Assembly: GCA_963728365.1 (NCBI GenBank)
Contig: CAVSJI010000003.1
Span: 1 to 64,000, forward strand
Length of the DNA: 64,000 bases
Direction of reading: 5' to 3'
DNA from: VRUE01 sp963728365
Lineage (GTDB): Bacteria; Actinomycetota; Thermoleophilia; Solirubrobacterales; 70-9
The notes under the pieces were generated by a model, which made no database searches, was not told where the DNA came from, and saw only the letters and a list, made by a program, of their open reading frames with translations. The stretch's first letter is position 1, and every line of letters starts with the position of its first letter. Of the stretch, positions 1-15,112 are shown piece after piece. The position numbers and the translations under genes are program-made.

Positions 1-149
1 GAACGCTCCTGCGGTTTGCGGCGTCGCCGGCGCAGGCGGCTTCCAGGCGGCAATCACCAGGGGGTTGGAGAGCGCTATCCTTCGGCTCAGCCTCGCGCCT
101 CGGCTCGGGGTTTTTCCTTGTAATGGCGCGTAAGCAATCGAGGGAGTAA

Positions 150-314
150 ATGGCTCGCGGAGATGTCCGCATCGCGGTGACGCTGGCTTGCGAAGACTGC
201 AAGCGGCGCAACTACCAGACGAACAAGTCCCGGCGCAACTCGCCGGACCGGATCGAGCTGCGCAAGTTCTGCCGCTGGTGCGGCAAGCACACGGCGCACA
301 AGGAGACGCGCTAG
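150..314 (+). CDS. rpmG: 50S ribosomal protein L33
   Basis: This 54-residue protein of the large ribosomal subunit has the zinc-ribbon form of L33, with the pairs CEDC near residue 14 and CRWC near residue 41. It begins MARGDVRIAVTLACEDCK. The ATG follows an AGGGAG ribosome-binding site. It opens the secE-nusG-rplK-rpoBC cluster, as in other actinobacteria, and its stop lies 5 nt before secE. The 149 bases upstream hold no gene or tRNA that I can recognise. Confidence 0.95.
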   Translation: MARGDVRIAVTLACEDCKRRNYQTNKSRRNSPDRIELRKFCRWCGKHTAHKETR

Positions 315-319
315 GGCCG

Positions 320-859
320 ATGGCCAAGAGCCGCGCACAGCGCAAGGCCGAGCGGCGCGCTCGCGAAGAGGAAGAGCGCAAGCGCTCCGGCGGACGTATC
401 TCCGCCGAGCGGAACGCCGAGTCGCACGCCCAGCACGACACGCAGGTCCCGGTCTCCGGCGAGATCGCCGAGATCGAGGCGGTCGAGGCCGGCATCGCGG
501 TCGGCGCCGCCGAGGCGCAGCTCGAGACGCCCGACGCCCCCAAGGCCCCCTCGCGCGCCGAGCGCCGCGCCGAAGCCAAGGCGCTCAAGGAGAGCGAAAA
601 GCGCAAGCGCGCCGAGCAGAAGCGCCGCGAGAGCGAGCAGCTCGCCAAGAAGCAGAAGCAGGCCCAGGCCGAACGCCAGCGCGGCGGAGTGATCGGCTTC
701 CTCGCCTCCTGCTGGGCCGAGCTGAAGAAGGTCCAGTGGCCCGACCGCGACACGCTCGTCCAGGCCACAGCCGTCACAATCATCTTCGTCGCGGTCGCCG
801 CCGCTTACCTGGGCGCGCTCGACGCGGCCTTCAGCTTCCTGGTCAAGCAGATCCTCTGA
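320..859 (+). CDS. secE: Preprotein translocase subunit SecE with long N-terminal extension
   Basis: SecE is the small membrane subunit that clamps SecY in the protein-export channel. The conserved part is confined to roughly the last 60 residues: the amphipathic segment AELKKVQWPDRDTL followed by one membrane helix (TIIFVAVAAAYLGALDAAF). The preceding 115 or so residues are highly charged, rich in Arg, Lys, Glu and Ala, and likely a cytosolic coiled coil. At 179 residues it is much longer than the usual 60-130. The start was chosen at the ATG five bases after rpmG; a longer frame overlapping rpmG is not credible. Confidence 0.93.
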   Translation: MAKSRAQRKAERRAREEEERKRSGGRISAERNAESHAQHDTQVPVSGEIAEIEAVEAGIAVGAAEAQLETPDAPKAPSRAERRAEAKALKESEKRKRAEQKRRESEQLAKKQKQAQAERQRGGVIGFLASCWAELKKVQWPDRDTLVQATAVTIIFVAVAAAYLGALDAAFSFLVKQIL

Positions 860-889
860 GCGGATCTCCGAACAAAGGCTCCTAACGAG

Positions 890-1414
890 ATGTATCGCTG
901 GTACGTGATCAACACCTACTCCGGGCACGAGAACAAGGTCAAGCACAACCTCGAGCACCGGGTTCAGACGATGAGCCAGAACCGCAACGTGCGGCAGGTC
1001 GTCGTCCCCACCGAAGACGTGATGGAGGTGGGCAAGGACGGGCAGAAAGAACCGAAAGCGAAGCGCACGATGCCCGGCTACGTGCTCGTCAACATGGAGA
1101 TGACCGATGACGCCTGGGGCCTGGTCAAGAACACCCCCGGCGTGACCGGCTTCGTCGGCTCGCGCAACAAGCCCGTGCCGCTCTCCAAAGTCGAGGTCGA
1201 CCGCCTGCTGCACCGCGAGACCGCCGAGCGGCCCCGCACCCAGGCGCAGTTCTCGATCGGCGAGTCGGTCAAGGTGGTCTCCGGGCCGCTCTCCGATTTC
1301 TCCGGCGAGATCGCCGAGATCAACGAGGATGCCGCCAAACTCAAGGTGCTGGTCTCGATCTTCGGCCGCGAGACGCCGGTCGAAGTCAGCTACGACCAAG
1401 TCAAGAAGATCTAG
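890..1414 (+). CDS. nusG: Transcription termination/antitermination protein NusG
   Basis: NusG binds RNA polymerase and couples it to Rho or the ribosome. The protein of 174 residues opens with WYVINTYSGHENKVKHNLE, the NGN domain. It has the conserved PGYVLVNMEMTDDAW segment and ends in a KOW domain (SFKVV-type motif here GESVKVVSGPLSDFSGEI, residues about 123-140). It is a compact NusG without the long N-terminal extension seen in many actinobacteria. It lies 30 nt after secE and 23 nt before rplK. Confidence 0.96.
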   Translation: MYRWYVINTYSGHENKVKHNLEHRVQTMSQNRNVRQVVVPTEDVMEVGKDGQKEPKAKRTMPGYVLVNMEMTDDAWGLVKNTPGVTGFVGSRNKPVPLSKVEVDRLLHRETAERPRTQAQFSIGESVKVVSGPLSDFSGEIAEINEDAAKLKVLVSIFGRETPVEVSYDQVKKI

Positions 1415-1437
1415 GCAGCGCTACTCTCTCCGACCCG

Positions 1438-1860
1438 ATGGCGAAGAAAGTCCTCACACAGATCAAGCTGCAGATCTCGGCCGGCTCGGCCAACCCGGCG
1501 CCCCCGGTGGGCCCGGCGCTGGGCCAGCACGGGGTCAACATCATGGAGTTCTGCAAGGCGTTCAACGCCCAGACCCAGTCCGAAGGCGGCACGATCATCC
1601 CGGTCGAGATCACCGTCTACGAGGACCGCTCCTTCACCTTCATCACCAAGACTCCCCCGGCCGCGGTGCTGATCAAGGAGGCGATCGGGATCAAGAAGGG
1701 CTCGGGCGAGCCCCACGTCAACAAGGTGGGGACGATCTCGATGGACCAGGTCCGCCAGATCGCCGAGCGCAAGATGCCCGACCTCAACGCCAACGACCTC
1801 GACGCCGCCTCGAAGATCATCGCCGGCACCGCCCGCTCGATGGGCGTCGACGTCCACTAG
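1438..1860 (+). CDS. rplK: 50S ribosomal protein L11
   Basis: L11 (140 residues) forms the GTPase-associated centre with 23S rRNA. The proline-rich hinge motif PAPPVGPALGQHGVNIMEF near residue 21 is diagnostic. The C-terminal RNA-binding domain ends GTARSMGVDVH, as usual for the family. The ATG lies 23 nt after nusG and rplA follows after 13 nt, so the two L1-stalk region proteins are likely co-transcribed. Confidence 0.97.
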   Translation: MAKKVLTQIKLQISAGSANPAPPVGPALGQHGVNIMEFCKAFNAQTQSEGGTIIPVEITVYEDRSFTFITKTPPAAVLIKEAIGIKKGSGEPHVNKVGTISMDQVRQIAERKMPDLNANDLDAASKIIAGTARSMGVDVH

Positions 1861-1873
1861 GAGACCTTCAGCC

Positions 1874-2584
1874 ATGGCCCACGGCAAGCGCTACCGCAAA
1901 CAGCTCGACAAGATCCAGCGCGAGCGGGCCTACCCGCCCGCCGAGGCGATCGCCCTGCTCAAGGAGACCGCCAGCGCCGGCTTCGACGAGACCGTCGAGC
2001 TGCACGTGCGGCTCGGGGTCAACGTGCGCCACGCCGAGGAGCAGCTGCGCGGCACCCTGGCCCTGCCCCACGGGCTCGGCAAGGACGTCACGGTCGCCGT
2101 CTTCGCCCAGGGCCAGCAGGCCCGCGACGCCGAGGCGGCCGGTGCCGACTTCGTCGGCGCCGAGGATCTGGCGAAGAAAGTCGAGGAGGACGGCTGGACC
2201 GACTTCGACGTGGCGATCGCCACGCCCCAGATGATGGGCACGGTCGGCAAGCTTGGCCGCGTGCTCGGCCCGCAGGGCAAGATGCCCAACCCGAAGGTCG
2301 GCACGGTCACCGACGACGTCGAGAAAGCGGTCACCGAGTCAAAGGCGGGCAAGGTCGAATACCGCACCGACCGCCAGGCGATCGTCCACATGTCGATCGG
2401 CAAGGTCAGCCTCGAACCCGAGGATCTGCTGGAGAACTTCACCGCCGTGATCGACGAGATCGTCCGCGCCAAGCCTTCCTCGGCCAAGGGCCGCTACATC
2501 GTCTCCTGCACGGTGACCACGACGATGGGGCCCGGCATCCGGGTCGACGCCGTCGCCAAAGCAGCGGAGCTCGCGACCGCCTAG
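1874..2584 (+). CDS. rplA: 50S ribosomal protein L1
   Basis: L1 (236 residues) builds the mobile L1 stalk near the ribosomal E site and often represses its own operon. The signature GRVLGPQGKMPNPKVGTVT is present near residues 130-150. The length is typical. The ATG follows a GGAGACC site overlapping the end of the L11 gene. Confidence 0.97.
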   Translation: MAHGKRYRKQLDKIQRERAYPPAEAIALLKETASAGFDETVELHVRLGVNVRHAEEQLRGTLALPHGLGKDVTVAVFAQGQQARDAEAAGADFVGAEDLAKKVEEDGWTDFDVAIATPQMMGTVGKLGRVLGPQGKMPNPKVGTVTDDVEKAVTESKAGKVEYRTDRQAIVHMSIGKVSLEPEDLLENFTAVIDEIVRAKPSSAKGRYIVSCTVTTTMGPGIRVDAVAKAAELATA

Positions 2585-2640
2585 ACTCCCGCGTCCGCCC
2601 CAGACCACCGGCAGCTCAGTAAGCCCGGTGCAGGTGCAAC
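2585..2640 (+). ncRNA. Probable ribosomal protein L10 leader
   Basis: The 56 nt between rplA and rplJ contain AGACCACCGG and, 13 nt later, CCGGTGCAGGTG just before the rplJ start. This matches the usual layout of the L10 leader, in which free L10-L7/L12 complex binds the transcript and represses rplJL. The pairing ACCGG/CCGGT is visible. I assign it by pattern and position only. Confidence 0.55.
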
Positions 2641-3162
2641 ATGAACCGAGACGAAAAGGCACAAGCCATTGAGGAGATCGCCGCCGACATCGAGGCGGCC
2701 GAGGCGATCTTCGCGGTCGACTACCGGGGCATCAGCGTCCCCCAGGCGGCAGAGCTGCGCGGCAAGCTGCGCGAAGCCGACGCCAGCTTCCGCGTCGTCA
2801 AGAACCGCCTGACCAAGATCGCCGCCGGCAAGGTCGGCGAGGAACGGCTCGCCGAGCTGCTCAGCGGCCCGACCGCGCTGACCTTCGTGCGCGGCGACAC
2901 CGCTCAGGCGGCCAAGGCGATCACCAGCTTCAACAAAGAGCACGAAGTGCTCACCTACAAGGGCGGCTTCATGGCCGGCACGAGCCTCGACGAAGACGCC
3001 TTCAAGGCGATCTCGAGACTGCCCGGCCGCGACGTGCTCAACGGCCAGTTGGCCGGCGTCGTCGCCAGCCCGCTTACCGGCCTGGTCCGTGGCCTCGGCT
3101 CGATGGTCGGGGGCCTGGCGATCCAGCTTCAGCAGCTTCAAGAGCAAAAGGAGAAGGAGTAG
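2641..3162 (+). CDS. rplJ: 50S ribosomal protein L10
   Basis: L10 (173 residues) anchors the L7/L12 dimers to the ribosome. The N-terminal globular domain carries FAVDYRGISVPQAAELRGKL and VVKNRLTKIA, and a C-terminal helix (LQQLQEQKEKE) serves as the L12 attachment site. rplL follows with no gap: the TAG stop is immediately followed by ATG. Confidence 0.97.
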   Translation: MNRDEKAQAIEEIAADIEAAEAIFAVDYRGISVPQAAELRGKLREADASFRVVKNRLTKIAAGKVGEERLAELLSGPTALTFVRGDTAQAAKAITSFNKEHEVLTYKGGFMAGTSLDEDAFKAISRLPGRDVLNGQLAGVVASPLTGLVRGLGSMVGGLAIQLQQLQEQKEKE

Positions 3163-3558
3163 ATGGCAACAAAGGTTTCTACAGAGGACTGGATCGAGGA
3201 GCTGAAGAGCATCTCGGTGCTCGAGCTCTCCGAGCGGATCAAAGCGCTCGAGGAGGAGTTCGGCGTTTCGGCGACCGCGGTCGCCGCGGCGGCCCCGGCT
3301 GCCGCCGGCGCACCCGCCGGCGACGCCGGCGATGGCGGCGAGGAAGCCTCCACCGTGGACGTCGTGCTGACCGAGGTCGGTGGCCAGAAGGTGCCGGTGA
3401 TCAAGGTCGTCCGCGCCGCCACGGGCCTTGGCCTGAAAGAGGCCAAGGCGATCGTCGACGAGGCGCCGAAGGCGATCAAGGAGGGCGTCGAGCGCGAGGA
3501 GGCCGATAAGCTGAAGGCCGAGCTCGAGGAGGCCGGCGCCACCGTCGAGCTCAAATAA
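3163..3558 (+). CDS. rplL: 50S ribosomal protein L7/L12
   Basis: L7/L12 (131 residues) is the multicopy stalk protein that recruits elongation factors. The order is a dimerisation domain (LSERIKALEEEFGVSA), an Ala/Gly hinge (residues about 44-66), and the C-terminal factor-binding domain with KVVRAATGLGLKEAKAIV. The length is standard. Confidence 0.97.
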   Translation: MATKVSTEDWIEELKSISVLELSERIKALEEEFGVSATAVAAAAPAAAGAPAGDAGDGGEEASTVDVVLTEVGGQKVPVIKVVRAATGLGLKEAKAIVDEAPKAIKEGVEREEADKLKAELEEAGATVELK

Positions 3559-3714
3559 ACTCGCATCGTCCGCGGTCTGATTCCAGGCAGGGAGCCAGAT
3601 CCGCGGCCGGGCGCGGCCGTGTGTTATTTTTCGCGGTCGCGCGCTAGTTGTGTCCCCTGCCCAATATCTGCGCTGTACCTAACGTCCCTCTGACCGTCTG
3701 AGGAGTCGCCGACT
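3559..3714 (+). promoter_or_regulatory. rplL-rpoB spacer with possible attenuator hairpin
   Basis: This 156-nt spacer separates rplL from rpoB. A short hairpin (CCGCG/CGCGG, 3601-3616) is followed by TTATTTTT at 3624-3631, which would fit a weak terminator or attenuator lowering rpoBC relative to ribosomal protein expression, as known in E. coli. An AGGAG site at 3701-3705 precedes the TTG start of rpoB. I see no convincing promoter. Confidence 0.35.
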
Positions 3715-11342
<7,628 letters not shown>

Positions 11343-11351
11343 GTCGTGGGG

Positions 11352-11456
11352 GAGGGGTGGGGTGCCCCTCCCCGGAAGACCGTTGCGCAGCTGTATCGCC
11401 GTAGCGCTTCGTGGCCGTTGACCGGGAGCCTTCCGAGGAGGGGCATCCCATCCCTC
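11352..11456 (+). repeat. Nested inverted repeat after rpoC
   Basis: Ten bases after the rpoC stop, the arm GAGGGGTGGGGTGCCCCTCC (11352-11371) is complementary to 11437-11456, fully paired in RNA if two G-U pairs are allowed. An inner CGGAAG/CTTCCG pair lies next to it, and the loop between is about 50 nt. The arm contains the GGGGNNCCCC pattern found in the other 3'-end elements of this window. It has no U-tract. It is probably a terminator or 3'-end stabiliser. Confidence 0.65.
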
Positions 11457-11465
11457 TTCGCAACC

Positions 11466-11506
11466 CCGAAAGCGGCCCGGGCGTGGTCTGCCCGAGCCGC
11501 TTTCGG
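11466..11506 (+). terminator. Hairpin terminator downstream of rpoC
   Basis: CCGAAAGCGGC pairs with GCCGCTTTCGG around an inner CGGGC/GCCCG step and a short loop. It is a strong 16-bp stem without a clear U-run, and it lies between the convergent rpoC and the minus-strand gene at 11580. Confidence 0.65.
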
Positions 11507-11520
11507 TGCTTCCCGGTGCT

Positions 11521-11565
11521 TCCGGTGCGCCTTATGTGGTCATAGACCACATAAGGCGCACCGGA
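11521..11565. terminator. Perfect 21-bp inverted repeat between convergent genes
   Basis: TCCGGTGCGCCTTATGTGGT plus C is followed by the loop ATA and its exact reverse complement, 45 nt in total. It ends 14 nt after the stop of the minus-strand gene at 11580 and probably acts as its terminator, possibly in both directions. A perfect 21-bp stem with a 3-nt loop is unusually long. Confidence 0.6.
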
Positions 11566-11579
11566 GCGGAGCGGAACGG

Positions 11580-12221
11580 CTAGTTGCTGCTGCCGCCGGT
11601 TAGGCAGTAGGCGAAGACGGTCAGCGTGGAGGCTGCGCCGTTGTTGTTTTTCGCCTGGTAGAGCCAGCCGTTGCCGCTGCGGAGGGACGAGGTCATCTCG
11701 ACTCCGAAGTTGGCGGGCTGGGCGCCGCCGCTGATCACCGTGGTGCCGGCGGAGCACTGGACTGAGACGCCGCCGCTGGCGCCGGCTGCGATCCCGGTGC
11801 TGTTGCTCACCTGGATGATCGGGCCGAGCTCCGAGGAGCGGATGGCGCCGGCCTGCAGCTCGCTCGAGCCGACCGAGTTGGGGCCGAGGTCGTCGGCGCC
11901 CAGGGACTGGTCAGCGACCTCCGAGGAGCCGACCGAGGCCGGGGCCAGGTCATCGGCCGTGAGGCTGTCGGGGGCGACGTCGGAGGATTCGACGCCATTT
12001 TCGACGATCTCGGTGGTGTCGACCGCGTCGGGGGCGATCTTGCCTGCGGCGACTGCGTTGTCGCGCAGGTCGACGGTGCGGATCGTGCCGTTGACGATCT
12101 GCGGCGAGCGCACCGTGTTCTTGCCGACGCCGGCGGCGATCGCGCTGCCGGTGAGGGCCGCGAACAACGCGACGCAGGCGATCACGAGGGCGGGGCTGGG
12201 GCGGAACTTGCTCTTGGTCAT
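11580..12221 (-). CDS. Secreted repeat protein of unknown function
   Basis: I do not recognise a named family. The 213-residue product has an N-terminal signal peptide (VIACVALFAALTGSAIAAGV). A central region of about 100 residues follows, made of degenerate repeats of roughly 10 residues such as PDSLTADDLAPASVGSSEVA and GADDLGPNSVGSSEL, which suggests a repetitive extracellular rod or solenoid. A small C-terminal domain has two cysteines (VQCSAGTT and FAYCLTGG) that could form a disulfide. The ATG is preceded by AAAGGAG. Similar Asp/Leu/Ser repeat proteins are, from memory, common in Solirubrobacterales. Confidence 0.7.
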   Translation of the reverse strand: MTKSKFRPSPALVIACVALFAALTGSAIAAGVGKNTVRSPQIVNGTIRTVDLRDNAVAAGKIAPDAVDTTEIVENGVESSDVAPDSLTADDLAPASVGSSEVADQSLGADDLGPNSVGSSELQAGAIRSSELGPIIQVSNSTGIAAGASGGVSVQCSAGTTVISGGAQPANFGVEMTSSLRSGNGWLYQAKNNNGAASTLTVFAYCLTGGSSN

Positions 12222-12336
12222 CGGGGGTCTCCTTTCGGTTGGTTGTCAATCCCGATGGCCCCAGCTTCGGCCCGATCGCGCCTCCCATCTACGGACCCCA
12301 GGGGTGGTCTTCCTCACCCCCTCAACCACCGGAAGG

Positions 12337-12342
12337 TAGATT
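12337..12342 (+). promoter_or_regulatory. -10 element of the monooxygenase gene
   Basis: TAGATT ends six bases before the GTG start at 12349, a spacing that predicts a leaderless transcript. Confidence 0.45.
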
Positions 12343-12348
12343 GGACCC

Positions 12349-13671
12349 GTGAGTGCCGCTCAGAAGGTCTGCGTGATCGGTGCCGGGTCGTCGGGGATCG
12401 CCGCTTGTCAGGTGCTGAGCGCGCGTGGCATTCCGTTTGACTGCTTTGAGAAGGGGTCGGAGGTTGGGGGGAACTGGCGCTTTGAAAACGACAACGGCTT
12501 GTCCTCGGCGTACCGATCGCTGCACATCAACACGTCGCGGGGGCTGATGGCGTATCGGACCTACCCGATGCCCGACGACTATCCCGATTACCCCAACCAC
12601 TTCCAGATCGCGCGCTACTTCGACGACTACGTCGACCACTTCGCCCTGCGCGAGAAGATCCGCTTTCGGACCGAGGTCGTCTCGGTCGAGCCGTCTGACG
12701 GTGCATGGGAGGTGACCGTCGAGGACCGCGACGGTGGCCGGGAGACCCACCGCTACCGCGCCGTGCTGGTCGCCAACGGCCACCACTGGGACCCGCGCTG
12801 GCCCGAACCGCTCTTTCCCGGGGCCGAAGAGTTCGAAGGCGAGCAGATGCACGTCCATCACTACCGCGAGCCGGATGTTCTCGTGGGCAAGCGGGTGCTG
12901 GTGCTCGGCATCGGCAACTCGGCGACCGACGTCGCGGTCGAGTCCTCGCGGATCGCCGATCGCACCTTCCTGGCGATGCGCCGCGGCGCCTACGTGATGC
13001 CCAAGTACCTGAACGGCAAACCGACCGACGAAGCCGCCTCGAAGCTGCTGACGATGATGCCGCTGCCGGTGCAGCGCTTCGTGTTGGGCCAGATGCTGGG
13101 CCTGACCGCCGGCGAGATGACCGCCTACGGGCTGCCCGAGCCCGACCACAAGCTGCTCGAGGCCCACCCGACCGTCTCTGCCGAGCTGCTCTCACGGCTC
13201 GGCCACGGCGACGTCGAGGTGAAACCCAACATCGAGCGCTTCGCCGGTGGCCGCACGGTCCGCTTCGCCGACAAGAGCGAAGAGGAGATCGACCTCGTCA
13301 TCTACTGCACCGGCTACAAGATCAGCTTCCCCTTCCTCGATGACGACTTGGTCGCGGCGAAGGACAACCGCCTGCCGCTCTACCGCCGCGTGGTCTCAGT
13401 CGACCACCCAGGCCTCTACTTCCTTGGCTTCATCCAGCCGCTCGGCGCGATCATGCCGCTGGCCGAGGCCCAGGCCGAGTGGGTGGCCGACCTGCTCGCG
13501 GGCAGCGGCACGCTGCCCTCACCAAGCGAGATGAAGGCCGAGATCGAGGCCGAAGAACGGAAGATGCGCAAGCGCTACGTGGCTTCCAAGCGCCACACGA
13601 TCCAGGTCGACTTCCAGCCGTACCTGCGCGAGCTCAAACGGGAGCGTCGGAGGGCCGCTCAGCGGGGTTAG
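12349..13671 (+). CDS. Flavin-containing monooxygenase
   Basis: This FAD- and NADPH-dependent oxygenase is expected to oxygenate soft nucleophiles or ketones; the substrate cannot be told. The 440 residues show the FAD-binding Rossmann motif GAGSSGIAA near residue 12, the EVGGNWRFEND segment typical of the family, the monooxygenase fingerprint around FEGEQMHVHHYREP, and a second nucleotide-binding motif GIGNSATDVA. The GTG start fits the -10 hexamer just upstream. It is divergent from the secreted repeat protein gene. Its last 38 bases overlap the end of a minus-strand small-protein frame. Confidence 0.9.
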   Translation: MSAAQKVCVIGAGSSGIAACQVLSARGIPFDCFEKGSEVGGNWRFENDNGLSSAYRSLHINTSRGLMAYRTYPMPDDYPDYPNHFQIARYFDDYVDHFALREKIRFRTEVVSVEPSDGAWEVTVEDRDGGRETHRYRAVLVANGHHWDPRWPEPLFPGAEEFEGEQMHVHHYREPDVLVGKRVLVLGIGNSATDVAVESSRIADRTFLAMRRGAYVMPKYLNGKPTDEAASKLLTMMPLPVQRFVLGQMLGLTAGEMTAYGLPEPDHKLLEAHPTVSAELLSRLGHGDVEVKPNIERFAGGRTVRFADKSEEEIDLVIYCTGYKISFPFLDDDLVAAKDNRLPLYRRVVSVDHPGLYFLGFIQPLGAIMPLAEAQAEWVADLLAGSGTLPSPSEMKAEIEAEERKMRKRYVASKRHTIQVDFQPYLRELKRERRRAAQRG

Positions 13672-13969
13672 CGGTCTGGGGCGTGGGGGAGGGTTCGCAC
13701 CCATCCATCGGAACCCGCTCCCTTCGGTCGCTCACAAGTTCCGCTGGACGGGCGCGAACCCTCCGCGCCGCGCCGCCGCCGTATGGGCCGCTGTGCGGGC
13801 CTCGCGGTCGAGCTGGGCCGGGGGCCCAGCGTTTGAAGCCACCATCGAAATCCTCCCCAGCTTTCTCAGGCTCGGGTTCCCGACTCGCCCACCAGACGAG
13901 CCAGAGTGCGCCGAAGACCGGAATCTTCAGCACGACCAAGAGAAAGAAAATCGGCCAGAACCCCTCCAC
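13634..13969 (-). CDS. Small single-pass membrane protein
   Basis: The GTG at 13969 gives a product starting VEGFWPIFFLLVVLKIPVFG, one membrane helix, followed by an acidic stretch and a Pro/Arg/Gly-rich segment (GGFKRWAPGPARPRGPHSG). The pattern of one helix plus a GGFKRW-type tail looks like a genuine small protein, but I cannot name the family. A longer frame starting at 14068 would run through the palindrome at 13988-14036 and is less likely. The last 40 or so residues are encoded by the inverted-repeat element at 13688-13764, so the original C-terminus may have been shorter. Confidence 0.5.
   Translation of the reverse strand: MEGFWPIFFLLVVLKIPVFGALWLVWWASREPEPEKAGEDFDGGFKRWAPGPARPRGPHSGPYGGGAARRVRARPAELVSDRRERVPMDGCEPSPTPQTANPAERPSDAPV
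13688..13764 (+). repeat. Nested inverted repeat after the monooxygenase gene
   Basis: GGAGGGTTCGC (13688-13698) is the exact complement of 13754-13764. Inside, CGGAAC pairs with GTTCCG. The element begins 16 nt after the monooxygenase stop and also encodes the tail of the convergent small-protein frame. Arm composition resembles the other post-stop elements in this window. Confidence 0.6.
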
Positions 13970-13987
13970 ACGCCCAGTGTAACCGCC

Positions 13988-14036
13988 GCCGATGGGCCGA
14001 TATGTCAAGTATGTCTTGACATATCGGCCCATCGGC
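13988..14036. terminator. Perfect 22-bp inverted repeat after the HAD-like gene
   Basis: The arm GCCGATGGGCCGATATGTCA (plus AG) is followed by a 5-nt loop TATGT and its exact reverse complement. It starts 6 nt beyond the stop of the minus-strand HAD-like gene and precedes the small membrane protein gene. It is probably a terminator. No U-tract follows. Confidence 0.55.
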
Positions 14037-14042
14037 CCCCGG

Positions 14043-14519
14043 CTATTGAGTTGACGCCCAGGCTTCAAGGGCGGCTACGTGGGCCTCCTCGAGCCCCAAG
14101 TGCGTCTCGGTGGGGACGAGGAGGGTTGGGTGCTGGCGCTTTTCGGCCCATTCGAAGCAGCTCTCGTCGAAGTTGTCGTCGATCCACGCCAGCGCGCGTC
14201 CCTCAGCGTAGCGCTCGATTGGTTCGAGCTTCCAGTGCGCGGCCCCAGCCGCTATCGCCCTGTCGAAGCTGACGTGCGGCAGCTCGGGCAGCCCCAGCAG
14301 CCCGGGCAAGTAGAAATTCGCTTTGTCCTCCCAGCCGCTCGCCCAAACCAGCTCGAACATCTCGCTCAGCCTGCGCAGCCGGTCCCCACACGGCAACGAG
14401 ATCAAATGCGGCACCCCGTCCACCAACTCAAGCTTTGTAAAAGCCCGATCCGGCGCCTCCTCGGCCCCGAAGAGACTGATAACGCCATCGATGTCAATCG
14501 CGAGGATCGGCCTGCTCAT
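14043..14519 (-). CDS. HAD-like hydrolase domain protein
   Basis: The 158-residue product starts MSRPILAIDIDGVISLFG, in which DIDGV is the HAD motif I with the catalytic aspartate pair. ELVWASGWEDKAN gives the motif II serine, and AWIDDNFDESC gives the acidic motif IV. Size and motifs fit a minimal HAD phosphatase without a large cap; the substrate is unknown. A TAGGTT hexamer lies six bases before the ATG. It is the gene downstream of rpsG on the minus strand but is separated from it by a palindromic element and likely has its own promoter. Confidence 0.75.
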   Translation of the reverse strand: MSRPILAIDIDGVISLFGAEEAPDRAFTKLELVDGVPHLISLPCGDRLRRLSEMFELVWASGWEDKANFYLPGLLGLPELPHVSFDRAIAAGAAHWKLEPIERYAEGRALAWIDDNFDESCFEWAEKRQHPTLLVPTETHLGLEEAHVAALEAWASTQ

Positions 14520-14525
14520 GCGTGC

Positions 14526-14531
14526 AACCTA
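14526..14531 (-). promoter_or_regulatory. -10 element of the HAD-like gene
   Basis: TAGGTT on the minus strand ends six bases before the ATG, predicting a leaderless transcript. Confidence 0.45.
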
Positions 14532-14543
14532 CGCGGCTGGTGA

Positions 14544-14636
14544 AGGGGCGTGGGGAACCCCTCGAACTGGCGGATACTCAAATTGGCGGTCTAATTAGAC
14601 CGCCAATTGTCAGGACGAGGGGTTCCCCACGCCCCT
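14544..14636 (-). repeat. 51-nt-core palindromic element, copy 1 (after rpsG)
   Basis: The element starts 3 nt after the rpsG stop. Arms of 21 nt (14544-14564 and 14616-14636) are perfect complements containing GGGGAACCCC. They enclose a 51-nt core (14565-14615) which, read with rpsG, runs from TCCTGACAATT to TATCCGCCAGTT. Its inner hairpin AATTGGCGGTCT/AGACCGCCAATT differs from the other three copies at one base pair, with both strands changed. Confidence 0.85.
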
Positions 14637-14639
14637 CAA

Positions 14640-15110
14640 CTACCAGCGATAGTGCGCAAACGCCTTGTTAGCCTGCGCCATGCGGTAAATATCGTCCTTG
14701 CGCTTCCAGGCCGATCCCTGCTGCTGGGTCGCGTCGAGGATCTCGCCCGCAAGCCGCTCGGCCATCGAGTACTCGCGCCGGTTGCGGGCGTAGTCGACCA
14801 GCCAGCGGATCGCCAGGGTGCGGGCGCGCCGCGCGGGGACCTCGACCGGCACCTGGTAGGTGGCGCCACCGACGCGGCGGGAGCGCACCTCGAGCACTGG
14901 GGTCAGCGCCTTGATCGCCGCCTCGAGAGTCTCGACGGAGTCCTCGCCGGAGCGCTCGCCGACGAGCGCCAGGGCGTCGTAGACGATCCGCTCGGCGACC
15001 TGCTTCTTGCCGTCGCGCATCACCTTGTTGATCAGCTGCTGGACGAGCCGGTTGCGGAAGCGCGCGTCGGGCTCGACGGGACGGATCTGTGCGGCGGAGC
15101 GGCGCGGCAT
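14640..15110 (-). CDS. rpsG: 30S ribosomal protein S7
   Basis: S7 (156 residues) nucleates the head of the small subunit. It starts MPRRSAAQIRPVEPDARFRN and contains the conserved NKVMRDGKKQVAERIVYDAL and GGATYQVPVEVPARRARTLA segments. It lies two bases after rpsL on the minus strand. In most actinobacteria this pair is followed by fusA-tuf on the same strand; here fusA is on the other strand. Confidence 0.97.
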   Translation of the reverse strand: MPRRSAAQIRPVEPDARFRNRLVQQLINKVMRDGKKQVAERIVYDALALVGERSGEDSVETLEAAIKALTPVLEVRSRRVGGATYQVPVEVPARRARTLAIRWLVDYARNRREYSMAERLAGEILDATQQQGSAWKRKDDIYRMAQANKAFAHYRW

Positions 15111-15112
15111 GG

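Noticed and set aside
1..149. Possible tRNA or terminator upstream of rpmG
   Set aside because: No T-arm or cloverleaf could be formed, and the GC-rich stretch before GGGGTTTTT gives no convincing stem.
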